NCBI RefSeq assembly: GCF_024022995.1
Contig: NZ_CP099582.1
Span: 186,001 to 250,000, forward strand
Origin: Thermococcus aggregans
GTDB taxonomy: Archaea; Methanobacteriota_B; Thermococci; Thermococcales; Thermococcaceae
Length of the DNA: 64,000 nt
Direction of reading: 5' to 3'
The notes beneath the pieces were generated by a model. That model saw only the letters and a program-made list of their open reading frames with translations. It was not told the origin of the DNA and ran no database searches. Each line of letters opens with the position of its first letter. Within the stretch, counting starts at the first letter, position 1. Both the position numbers and the translations under genes were made by a program. Positions 37,339-44,528 of this stretch are shown piece after piece.

Positions 37339-37838
37339 GGAGGATACTCCACGTTGACTACAGCCTCTGTATAGGGTGTGAGACCTGCCAGGGGGTCTGT
37401 GAGTTCCTCCACCACGGAAAGCCAAACATAAGGATATACTACACAATGAGCGGTCTCCCAATCCCGATAAACTGTCGCCACTGTGAAAAGGCCCCGTGTA
37501 TGGAGATATGCCCCGTCGGCGCCATTTCGAGAGACAACGACGGCGCTGTTATCGTGGACCCCCAGAGGTGCATTGGATGTTTCATGTGCCTTGCGGTGTG
37601 TCCCTTTGGTGTTCCTAGCTTCAACGTGGAAGTGAGGGCCATTACAAAGTGTGATATGTGTGCAGACAGGCGCGAGCTTGGAATGGAGCCGGCATGTAAG
37701 GAGATGTGTCCAGCAGAGGCAATATTCTTCGGAAAGCCAGAGGAAGTCGAGGACAGGGTCAGGAGAAGAACTGCAGAAAAGATAGCGAGGGAGAGAATTT
37801 CGTCAGAGTCCTTCGAGAGCTTTGGACAGATGCTTTAA
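37335..37838 (+). CDS. 4x[4Fe-4S] polyferredoxin, partner of the GltD-like subunit
   Basis: A 167-residue HycB/FdhB-type protein and paralog of the fdhB product at 24268. It shows CIGCETCQGVCEF, CRHCEKAPCMEICP, CIGCFMCLAVCP and CDMCADRR...CKEMCP. It probably transfers electrons between a formate dehydrogenase or hydrogenase and the NAD(P)-binding subunit upstream, whose gene it overlaps by four bases. It is the last gene of the GC-richer block. Confidence 0.88.
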   Translation: MRRILHVDYSLCIGCETCQGVCEFLHHGKPNIRIYYTMSGLPIPINCRHCEKAPCMEICPVGAISRDNDGAVIVDPQRCIGCFMCLAVCPFGVPSFNVEVRAITKCDMCADRRELGMEPACKEMCPAEAIFFGKPEEVEDRVRRRTAEKIARERISSESFESFGQML

Positions 37839-38953
37839 CCTCTCTTTTTATTTTCTGATCTCTGCTCTTGCGCCAATATTAATAAACTCAAAAGATACAT
37901 CCCAGAAATTGAATAAAATGCCACTTCATAACCTATCCTATCTATTAAAATGCCAATGAAATATGGGCCAGCAGTTGCTCCAAAAAAGCCCATCATGTTT
38001 ACAAAACCCATAACTGTGCCAAGATTTTCTTCGCTTGCGTGCTCACTTGTGTAAGCAGTTACTATAGGGCCAACGGAGTAAAAGAACAACCCCAATAACA
38101 AAACCAGAAAAGGATAAGCTGTTTTCACCAACAGAAAAGACAGAAGGGCATTAAACGCAAGAACAGACAAAAGGCTAGCTTTTCCAACCTTATCATATAT
38201 TCTCCCCCCACCGATAGAACCAAAAATCCCTACTATTGAGAGAAGGGAGAAATAAAAAGAAGCCTCTTCTACACTTCTGCCTTTGTTTACAAAGAAATCT
38301 GGAAGGAAAGTTAATATTCCAAAGAAAGCTGCCAAAGCGATGAAGTTCATGATGCTCAGACCTAATACCTTCTTAGGTATTGTGAACTTTGGTTGTTCAA
38401 CTTGCTTTACTTCCCCTTTGATTGCTAACATAAGTGCTATTCCAATAGTCAGACTCATAAGTGAAAGGGCTAAAAACGAGTACCTCCATTCTAAGGCCAA
38501 AGCTATCGGAACAACAATTGCCGGAGCAATGGCACTTCCTATCGGTGGCCCAACCATGAAAACACCCAGCGCAGATCCCTTTCTTTCTCTGTATATCTCA
38601 CTTATAAGAGCGGTTGCAGGAGCATAGTATAAGCCAGCGAAGACACCGTATAGGGCCCTAATCCCTACGAGATGCCAGTACTCCCGAGCAAAAATAGCTA
38701 ATGAGCTTGCTAAGGAATAACCAAGAATACTGATAACCACGAGCTTTTTTCTTCCAAATTTATCTCCAAAATAACCGGCAGGCACCTGAATTATTGCGTA
38801 AGGAAGAAGAAGAGAGGTCATAAGCAGTCCTGCTTGTGCATTTGTTATAGCAAACTCCTCCTTGATTATCGGAATAAGAGGAGGAATAGCCATCCTGTGG
38901 GCATAGTTGAATATCCAGCCAAGGGAGAGCAATAAGAGGAGTTTTTTCTGCAT
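37835..38953 (-). CDS. MFS transporter, substrate unknown
   Basis: A 372-residue protein with about 12 hydrophobic helices and the family loop GYFGDKFGRKKLVVISILGY between helices 2 and 3. Helix 1 reads LSLGWIFNYAHRMAIPPLIP. It is AT-rich, unlike the formate hydrogenlyase block it converges with (four-base tail overlap). The TATA box is about 28 bp before the ATG and there is no ribosome-binding site, suggesting a leaderless mRNA. The substrate cannot be told from the sequence. Confidence 0.88.
   Translation of the reverse strand: MQKKLLLLLSLGWIFNYAHRMAIPPLIPIIKEEFAITNAQAGLLMTSLLLPYAIIQVPAGYFGDKFGRKKLVVISILGYSLASSLAIFAREYWHLVGIRALYGVFAGLYYAPATALISEIYRERKGSALGVFMVGPPIGSAIAPAIVVPIALALEWRYSFLALSLMSLTIGIALMLAIKGEVKQVEQPKFTIPKKVLGLSIMNFIALAAFFGILTFLPDFFVNKGRSVEEASFYFSLLSIVGIFGSIGGGRIYDKVGKASLLSVLAFNALLSFLLVKTAYPFLVLLLGLFFYSVGPIVTAYTSEHASEENLGTVMGFVNMMGFFGATAGPYFIGILIDRIGYEVAFYSISGMYLLSLLILAQEQRSENKKRG
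37844..37855 (+). terminator. T-rich terminator after the formate hydrogenlyase cluster
   Basis: CTTTTTATTTTC follows the last stop codon of the cluster, typical of archaeal intrinsic termination at T-runs without a hairpin. It lies inside the end of the convergent MFS gene. Confidence 0.45.
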
Positions 38954-38967
38954 ATTTTGAAGTGAGG

Positions 38968-38986
38968 AACCAAATGTTTAAAAATT
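38968..38986 (-). promoter_or_regulatory. MFS promoter with SurR-like half-palindrome
   Basis: The TATA-like element (minus strand AATTTTTAAAC, 38976-38986) overlaps AACn5GTTn3AAA at 38968-38984, an 8-of-9 match to the reverse of the SurR consensus GTTn3AACn5GTT. Overlap with TATA would imply repression. Single matches of this quality arise by chance about once per 9 kb per strand. Confidence 0.35.
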
Positions 38987-39015
38987 TATTGAAAATTTAC
39001 CAGATTATCGGAGAG

Positions 39016-39029
39016 TTAAATATAAAAAG
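39016..39029 (+). promoter_or_regulatory. TATA box for rio2
   Basis: TTAAATATAAAAAG lies about 30-40 bp before the rio2 ATG, followed by a GAGTGAGAG ribosome-binding region. Confidence 0.6.
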
Positions 39030-39056
39030 GAGAGAACATAGAGCAGAGTGAGAGCC

Positions 39057-39980
39057 ATGGTAAGCAAACTTCTTGCACTTGAGGTCTATCCAAACCTCAA
39101 AGATCTCGATTTCAGGGTACTCAGAGGGGTAGAGCTTAATATGCGTCATTACGAATGGGTACCCCTTGAAGTAGTGGCCAAGTTTGCCCGAGTGGATATT
39201 GAAACAGCATCCTATCGTCTAGGAAAGCTCGATAACTGGGGACTCGTTAGGAGAAGGAGCGACATAGGCTACATAGGCTACCAGCTCACGATACACGGAT
39301 ATGATGCCTTGGCAATAAGGGCATTTGCCCAAAAAGAAGTAATTAAGGCAATAAGCCAAACCCAGATTGGAGTAGGGAAAGAGGCTGATGTGTACGTCGG
39401 GATAACCCCAAATGAAGAGAAAGTGGCAGTCAAGTTTAATCGAATAGGGAGAACAAGCTTTACGAGAATAAAACTTTACAGACCCGATTTTGTCGATAAA
39501 AGGCACATATCGTGGCTTTATATTTCAAGGCTTGTTGCCCAAAGAGAGTACGAAGCACTGCAACTTTTGAGCCCAATAGCCAAGGTTCCAAAGCCTATTG
39601 CATGGAACAGACATGCGATCGTTATGGAATTTATAGAAGGAGTTGAGCTGGTAGAGCTTACAGACACTGATTTAACAAAAGAAGAAGCAGCAGAGATATT
39701 GGACAAAGTTCTAGAGGAGTACAAGAAGATAGTCGAGTTTGGAATAATACACTCCGATATGAGCCTCTATAACATAGTCCTTAAAAAGGATGGGGACATA
39801 CTAATAATAGATTGGCCCCAATATCTCACAACTGCCTTTCCAGACGCCAAATACTACTTGGAGAGAGACCTCAGAGTGCTCCTGAATTCGTTTAAACGAA
39901 AGTGGCGGGTAGAAAAAGACTGGAACGAAGTGTGGAAAGAATTTGAAGAGGCTTTTAAAAAGAGTTTAAAAGAGGAGTAA
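39057..39980 (+). CDS. rio2: RIO2-type atypical serine kinase
   Basis: A 307-residue Rio2 kinase, an ATPase/kinase in small-subunit ribosome maturation. It has a winged-helix domain at residues about 1-85 (VAKFARVDIETASYRLGKLD) and a nucleotide loop at IGVGKEADVYVG. The catalytic loop has His232-Ser233-Asp234 (HSDMSLYN) and the metal-binding Asp252 is in IIDWPQ. The start is the ATG at 39057 rather than a GTG three codons upstream. It is followed 3 bp later by the helical gene at 39984. Confidence 0.93.
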   Translation: MVSKLLALEVYPNLKDLDFRVLRGVELNMRHYEWVPLEVVAKFARVDIETASYRLGKLDNWGLVRRRSDIGYIGYQLTIHGYDALAIRAFAQKEVIKAISQTQIGVGKEADVYVGITPNEEKVAVKFNRIGRTSFTRIKLYRPDFVDKRHISWLYISRLVAQREYEALQLLSPIAKVPKPIAWNRHAIVMEFIEGVELVELTDTDLTKEEAAEILDKVLEEYKKIVEFGIIHSDMSLYNIVLKKDGDILIIDWPQYLTTAFPDAKYYLERDLRVLLNSFKRKWRVEKDWNEVWKEFEEAFKKSLKEE

Positions 39981-39983
39981 AAC

Positions 39984-40471
39984 ATGGCAAAAAGAGAAGA
40001 CGTTATAGCATCTCTCTTCAAAGAGGCCTACATAGCATTAAACAAACAAAAAATTGATGTCGCAAAAAAGAAATTCGAAGAGGTAATGCACCTCTCAAAA
40101 GGCTTTTATCCCTGGATTTATTTTGAAGCCTGTTTTGGTCTGGTAGAGGCGTTTATAGAAGAGGGTAACTACAGCGGTGCTATAAAATGCGCAATTAGGG
40201 CACTTCTAAATGCCTCAGATGAGGAGATGTTTTCGCTTGGGGTTGAAAGACTAAAAAATGTCTTCGCAATAATCAAGAAGAATGATAAAATTGACTCGCT
40301 CAAGACTAGCTGGATATTTCGATTCCGCAATCACTCTCCAATAAAGACCTCCAAATGTTTGTGATGGCACTAGATAGCTTTGCAAGGGGTAATTTAACAG
40401 AAGCACAGCTTCTAAGCAAGAATATAAGATCAAAGGAGCTCAAAGAAATTGTAGGGTCACTCTTGGAATAA
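39984..40471 (+). pseudogene. TPR-like helical protein, apparently frameshifted
   Basis: The frame from 39984 gives 126 residues (MAKREDVIASLFKEAYIALN, helical pairs like TPR units) and stops at 40364. The last residues after about 40310 look non-native. In the -1 frame, LDISIPQSLSNKDLQMFVMA and following residues continue the helical pattern to a TAA at 40469-40471, giving about 160 residues if joined. So one indel near 40300-40313 splits the gene. It could be a real mutation or a sequencing error. It is coupled to rio2; function unknown. Confidence 0.65.
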
Positions 40472-41407
40472 CTCCCCTAATATCTTCTCAAACTGTCTTT
40501 TTTCAGGTCTTACTGGAAAATTGTATGGTTCTTTGCTGGGCTTCTCATTGTAATAAGGCCGATTGCATCCAGGGCAACCGTGAGTCATGAAGACGCTCTC
40601 GTCAAGAACTTTCAAAAGCTCCTCTCTAGAAAGGCCGAAGTCTACAAGTTTTCCGTTATCAAACTTAAACTCTTCCACCCTTGCTATTTTGTTTTCAATC
40701 AAATAAACTCCAATCTGCATCAGCCTGTACCTTTTAGGATCTGGAGGGGTTTTGTTTTCTAATCTAGTCCCTTTAACCGGAGTAAATGCAAAAATCGAAA
40801 CTTTGGCTTTTGAATCATATGCCCTTTGAACCGCCTGCAAAAATTCTTCTTCGCTCTCCCCCAACCCGAAGATAAAGTGAACAAACGCTTTTCCTTCACC
40901 AAAGACATTAATGACTTCATCAACGAACTTCCACATTTCCTCCCATGAGTACATGGAGTCCTTTACTTGGTTATACACCCTTTCAGATGCCGCATCTATT
41001 CCAACACCAATATAATCCACTCCCCATCTTTGAAACTCCTTGAGAGACTTTTTGTCCACTGGAGTTATCGAAAGGGAAATAGGAAAACCCAGAGAGTAAA
41101 ACGCCCTTAGAATCTTCATGACATCTTCTTTTAGGTCTGGATAATCCACGGTCTGCAGACATATTCTTGCGAATCTTGAAGTCTTTAACCGTTCTAAAAC
41201 TTCTTTCAAGTCAAATGCAGGCCAAGTTATCCTTGAGAGCTTTTCCAGATTCGATTTGCTCTCCCTAGCTTGGACACAAAAAGCACAATTGTTCAAACAT
41301 CTCCCTTCATAATATGCCATAAGATAAGCCGTTGTTGGTTTTGCAAGCATTTTCCCTTTTTTAAGCCCCAAGACAACCGCGGTTCCATATGAAACCCTAA
41401 TCTTCAT
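40457..41407 (-). CDS. Radical SAM protein (biotin/lipoyl synthase-like)
   Basis: A 316-residue radical SAM enzyme. The cluster motif is CLNNCAFC (CxxxCxxC) near residue 36, followed by a TIM-barrel pattern (GVDYIGVGIDAASERVYNQV, HFIFGLGESEEEFLQAVQRA). A C-terminal THGCPGCNRPYYNEKP could bind an auxiliary Fe-S cluster. This layout recalls the archaeal two-part lipoyl synthases (LipS1/LipS2), but I cannot confirm that assignment. The ATG overlaps the upstream MFS gene by four bases; its 3' end overlaps the convergent helical gene by 15 nt. Confidence 0.82.
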   Translation of the reverse strand: MKIRVSYGTAVVLGLKKGKMLAKPTTAYLMAYYEGRCLNNCAFCVQARESKSNLEKLSRITWPAFDLKEVLERLKTSRFARICLQTVDYPDLKEDVMKILRAFYSLGFPISLSITPVDKKSLKEFQRWGVDYIGVGIDAASERVYNQVKDSMYSWEEMWKFVDEVINVFGEGKAFVHFIFGLGESEEEFLQAVQRAYDSKAKVSIFAFTPVKGTRLENKTPPDPKRYRLMQIGVYLIENKIARVEEFKFDNGKLVDFGLSREELLKVLDESVFMTHGCPGCNRPYYNEKPSKEPYNFPVRPEKRQFEKILGELFQE

Positions 41408-42573
41408 CTTTTTTTCCTCCTGAATACCCTGACTAATATGAGGTTAAGTAGAGATAAAAACGTTAGCATCGGCAGGTATGGAAACACAGATTCATAGCCT
41501 TCAATCTCAGCCAGATACCCAAGGGCTAAAGGTCCAGAGAGGTAACCTAAATCATAGAACATCGTGTATAGGCTTGAGCCCATCCCCCTTATGTTCTTGG
41601 GAAGACTTGCTAAAGCGAGCATTTGAAGGGAAGGCACAGTTAAACCAAACCCCATTCCCAAAATAGCCGCACTTAGGTATGCTTTCGGAGGAAGGAGATA
41701 TAAAACTAAGAGAAGGTATGCAGAGGTTATTAGCAGCAATCCCAAAGAGGCAACTGGTATTGGCCCCCTTTTATCCGCTTCTCTCCCACCAAAAACCCTC
41801 GTGAGAAGGCTAAAGCCGCCCATAATGCTTGCGTATATTCCAAAAACACTTGTGCCTAATCCCACAATTTTGTAATATGCCGGAAGAAACGTGTACATTC
41901 CACTATATGCAAAGGCCATGAAAAAGAGCGAAATCGAAGCCCCTACGAAATACAAGTTAAGTATATCCTTGTAAGAGCTACTCTTTTCTTCACTTTCTTT
42001 GAACTTCACCTTTGTTCTAACTTCTTTATATGCGGTTGAAACAAATGAAAAGCCGACCAACGAAAATAGAATTGCTAGGATAAACGCAGAATGAAATCCA
42101 AAATAATCCGCAACTAATCCCCCCATAGCCGGGCCAATAAGCTGGCTTAGGGAAAACATTGTTCCTCTCCATCCTAAAGTCTCCCCAACTCTCCCCTTAG
42201 GTGCTAAGTTTATTGCTGTCGAGAGGGAAGATGGGAAGAAAAATGCCGATGCTATCCCATGTACTACCCTTCCCACGGCAAAGATAACCAAGCTTCGCAT
42301 GAAAAATGAGAGAAGGTAGAACCCGCCTGCAAGAGCCCCAAGAATTGTGCCTATCATCATCGCTTCGAAACTTTTTCCTTTATCCCCCAAGATGCCCCCT
42401 ACGGGTTTCAGTACGAAGGCAAATATTGATGACACAGAAGCTATAATGCCGACCAAAAATGGACTAGCACCAAAAGCTATTGCAAGGGGAGAGATTAGAG
42501 GTGCCACTAGGATGTAGCCTAAGAAAAAGAAAAGTGCTGAAAAATGAAGAAGCCACAAGTCCTTTCTTTTCAT
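41404..42573 (-). CDS. MFS transporter, multidrug-like
   Basis: A 389-residue protein with about 12 hydrophobic helices. The loop PVGGILGDKGKSFEAMMIGT follows helix 2 and GRVVHGIASAFFFPSSLSTA is the helix 4 motif seen in drug/H+ antiporters. It is translationally coupled to the radical SAM gene and lies 10 bp after the asparaginase gene. The substrate is not predictable. Confidence 0.88.
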   Translation of the reverse strand: MKRKDLWLLHFSALFFFLGYILVAPLISPLAIAFGASPFLVGIIASVSSIFAFVLKPVGGILGDKGKSFEAMMIGTILGALAGGFYLLSFFMRSLVIFAVGRVVHGIASAFFFPSSLSTAINLAPKGRVGETLGWRGTMFSLSQLIGPAMGGLVADYFGFHSAFILAILFSLVGFSFVSTAYKEVRTKVKFKESEEKSSSYKDILNLYFVGASISLFFMAFAYSGMYTFLPAYYKIVGLGTSVFGIYASIMGGFSLLTRVFGGREADKRGPIPVASLGLLLITSAYLLLVLYLLPPKAYLSAAILGMGFGLTVPSLQMLALASLPKNIRGMGSSLYTMFYDLGYLSGPLALGYLAEIEGYESVFPYLPMLTFLSLLNLILVRVFRRKKR

Positions 42574-42583
42574 TCTTGGCCCC

Positions 42584-43501
42584 CTAGATCTCTACTCTCG
42601 GGTCCTCCATGCCATCTTTCATATAGGCAACGCTCATGTGCTTGGTGTTTTTGGCAAATCCTACATTACCATCCCTATCAACCATAATTATTCCCATGTT
42701 GTCCTTTCCAAAATATTTTGTCGCAAGCTCTATGGCAGCTTCACTGGCTTTTTGTGCATTTAGCCCAAATCTAACAAAATCTGTGGCAGTTTTTGCAAGA
42801 GAGAGCTTTATAGCAACTTCGCCAAGCCCAGTGCACGAAGCTCCTGCGAATTCGTTTGCATAAGTTCCCGCTCCAATTATTGGAGTATCGCCAACCCTTC
42901 CAAACATTTTCAAAAAGACTCCGCCTGTGGAGGTTCCAGCTACTATCTCTTCTCCATCAAAAGCAACTGCTCCAACGGTACTCCTTAAGACTTCGGGGTA
43001 TTCCTTTATCAGCTCACTAATCTTTTTCCAGTGTGGAATGCTTCCCTCTCCAAGGAGTTTTTGTTTAAGTTTCTTCCATTGTTCAATTCTTTCCTCAGTC
43101 ACTGGATTGTATTCTTCAAATCCCATCAAACGGGCAAACTTCATGGCTCCCTCTCCAACAAGGAGAACGTGATCAGTTTTCTCCATGACTTTTCTTGCAA
43201 CGCTTATGGGGTTTTTAACCCCCCATATACTAGCAACGGCACCTGCTTCAAGGTTAGAGCGCATAATAGCAGCGTCCATTTCAACTCTCCCATCCAAAGT
43301 AAAAACACTGCCCGTCCCGGCATTAAATATTGGGTTATCCTCTAACACTTTAACGGCCTCTTCAACAGCATCTAAGGCGGAGCCTCGTTTTAGCTCTTTC
43401 CACCCAGCCAAGACGGCCTCTCTGACACCTTCAAGAACTTTGGGGATCCTGTCCTCATTTTTTATTGTGCCCGCACCACCATGGACAATAATTGCGACCA
43501 T
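42584..43501 (-). CDS. Plant-type L-asparaginase / isoaspartyl aminopeptidase
   Basis: A 305-residue N-terminal nucleophile hydrolase that hydrolyses asparagine or isoaspartyl peptides. It starts MVAIIVHGGAGTI and has DAVEEAVKVLEDNPIFNAGT. The autocleavage site is before Thr175 in LRS-TVGAVAFDGE, which would give alpha and beta chains of about 174 and 131 residues. The substrate-binding GRVGDTPIIGAG and SCTGLGE motifs are present. The ATG at 43501 follows GGTGGTGG. The preceding residue is Ser rather than the commoner Gly/Asp. Confidence 0.93.
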   Translation of the reverse strand: MVAIIVHGGAGTIKNEDRIPKVLEGVREAVLAGWKELKRGSALDAVEEAVKVLEDNPIFNAGTGSVFTLDGRVEMDAAIMRSNLEAGAVASIWGVKNPISVARKVMEKTDHVLLVGEGAMKFARLMGFEEYNPVTEERIEQWKKLKQKLLGEGSIPHWKKISELIKEYPEVLRSTVGAVAFDGEEIVAGTSTGGVFLKMFGRVGDTPIIGAGTYANEFAGASCTGLGEVAIKLSLAKTATDFVRFGLNAQKASEAAIELATKYFGKDNMGIIMVDRDGNVGFAKNTKHMSVAYMKDGMEDPRVEI

Positions 43502-43530
43502 TAGAACCACCACCACTTAATGCCTTCGAA

Positions 43531-43543
43531 AGGTTAAAAGCAT
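43531..43543 (-). promoter_or_regulatory. TATA-like element for the asparaginase operon
   Basis: The minus strand reads ATGCTTTTAACCT about 30-40 bp upstream of the ATG. It would serve the asparaginase, MFS and radical SAM genes as one transcript. Confidence 0.45.
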
Positions 43544-43559
43544 TGTGGAAACGAAAAGA

Positions 43560-44474
43560 CTAGCTTAGGCTCATGTTTATTATAGTCTCTCCTATGTTTT
43601 CAAGGTATTCAAGTATTCTACGATAGCTATCCATGGCAATGGATTTTCTGTAATCGATGGACTTTATGTGTGCTTTTAGCTCAAGCATTATCTTATCAAT
43701 CTTCTTTAGGTCTTTCTGGGTTATTTGAACCATGACTTTCTGCACTATCTCCTTTAAGTACGCAATATCCAAATCCGGATCGAAGTTTTCGGCAATTCTA
43801 ACCATATGATCCCCTATTCTTTCAATGTTACGCACTATAAACAGAATTCCCAGAAGATCGAAGTTCCTCTTAATCAATCCACCATCCTTTACTATGCTGC
43901 CCCCCGAGAGGATTTTGTTTACTGCCCTCAGGGTTAAGAAATAAAAGCGATCCAGCTCGTTTTCAAGCCCATTGATATCCTTAAGGACTTCTTTCTTCTC
44001 AAACTCCCTTATAAGCATTAGATCCTCTATCATCGAAATCAGGATGGACGTTAACCTTTCTATTATCTCCCTTAAGTTGACTTCCTCATCTGCCAATAGG
44101 CTTTTGCTTGTAATTCTAAGAGGTTCTTCTAAAATTATTTCCAATCCTGGAAGAGTTTGAATCGTTCCCCTTATCTTTACCTTATAGAGGGGCATATCCT
44201 CCATAAACTTCACATCGATGATGTCATATCCTTGTATGTATGCGGAAATCAGCAACCTTACTGCCATATCCGGCGAAATATCTTTGGAAATTATGAGTTC
44301 TTTACTTTCGCTAATCTCTTTGGGCTCTTTGGGTAGTATTAGCAGGGATCCGTCGGGATTAATAACTATTGGGACAGCATCCCCCTGCTTCAGATTATTT
44401 TTCTTAACCCACTTCTTTGGAAGTGAAATTATGTATGAGCTTCTTCCAGTGAACTGTATCTTCCTGAACTCCAT
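43560..44474 (-). CDS. AbrB-PhoU domain protein (phosphate uptake regulator-like)
   Basis: A 304-residue protein. The first 45 residues form an AbrB/SpoVT-like swapped-hairpin domain (MEFRKIQFTGRSSYIISLPK). The rest has two PhoU-type helical repeats, for example RLTSILISMIEDLMLIREFE and IGDHMVRIAENFD. Archaeal members are taken as regulators of phosphate transport. No pst genes are nearby, so the role here is uncertain. The start is placed at 44474, after GGGTGTTTGGT, instead of a GTG three codons upstream. Confidence 0.85.
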   Translation of the reverse strand: MEFRKIQFTGRSSYIISLPKKWVKKNNLKQGDAVPIVINPDGSLLILPKEPKEISESKELIISKDISPDMAVRLLISAYIQGYDIIDVKFMEDMPLYKVKIRGTIQTLPGLEIILEEPLRITSKSLLADEEVNLREIIERLTSILISMIEDLMLIREFEKKEVLKDINGLENELDRFYFLTLRAVNKILSGGSIVKDGGLIKRNFDLLGILFIVRNIERIGDHMVRIAENFDPDLDIAYLKEIVQKVMVQITQKDLKKIDKIMLELKAHIKSIDYRKSIAMDSYRRILEYLENIGETIINMSLS

Positions 44475-44508
44475 ACCAAACACCCGATCTATATAGAAAC
44501 TTGCTCAA

Positions 44509-44522
44509 GATATAAATATTTT
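44509..44522 (-). promoter_or_regulatory. TATA box for the AbrB-PhoU gene
   Basis: The minus strand reads AAAATATTTATATC about 40 bp before the ATG, a strong TATA element. Confidence 0.6.
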
Positions 44523-44528
44523 GGAAGT

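Noticed and set aside
22126-37900. Insertion sequence or integrase at the ends of the GC-richer island
   Set aside because: Both flanks were read. No transposase, integrase, tRNA or matching direct repeats were found.
37835-38953. Formate transporter role for the MFS gene beside the formate cluster
   Set aside because: It is not of the FocA family, has AT-rich composition unlike the cluster and is on the other strand. Proximity alone is not enough.
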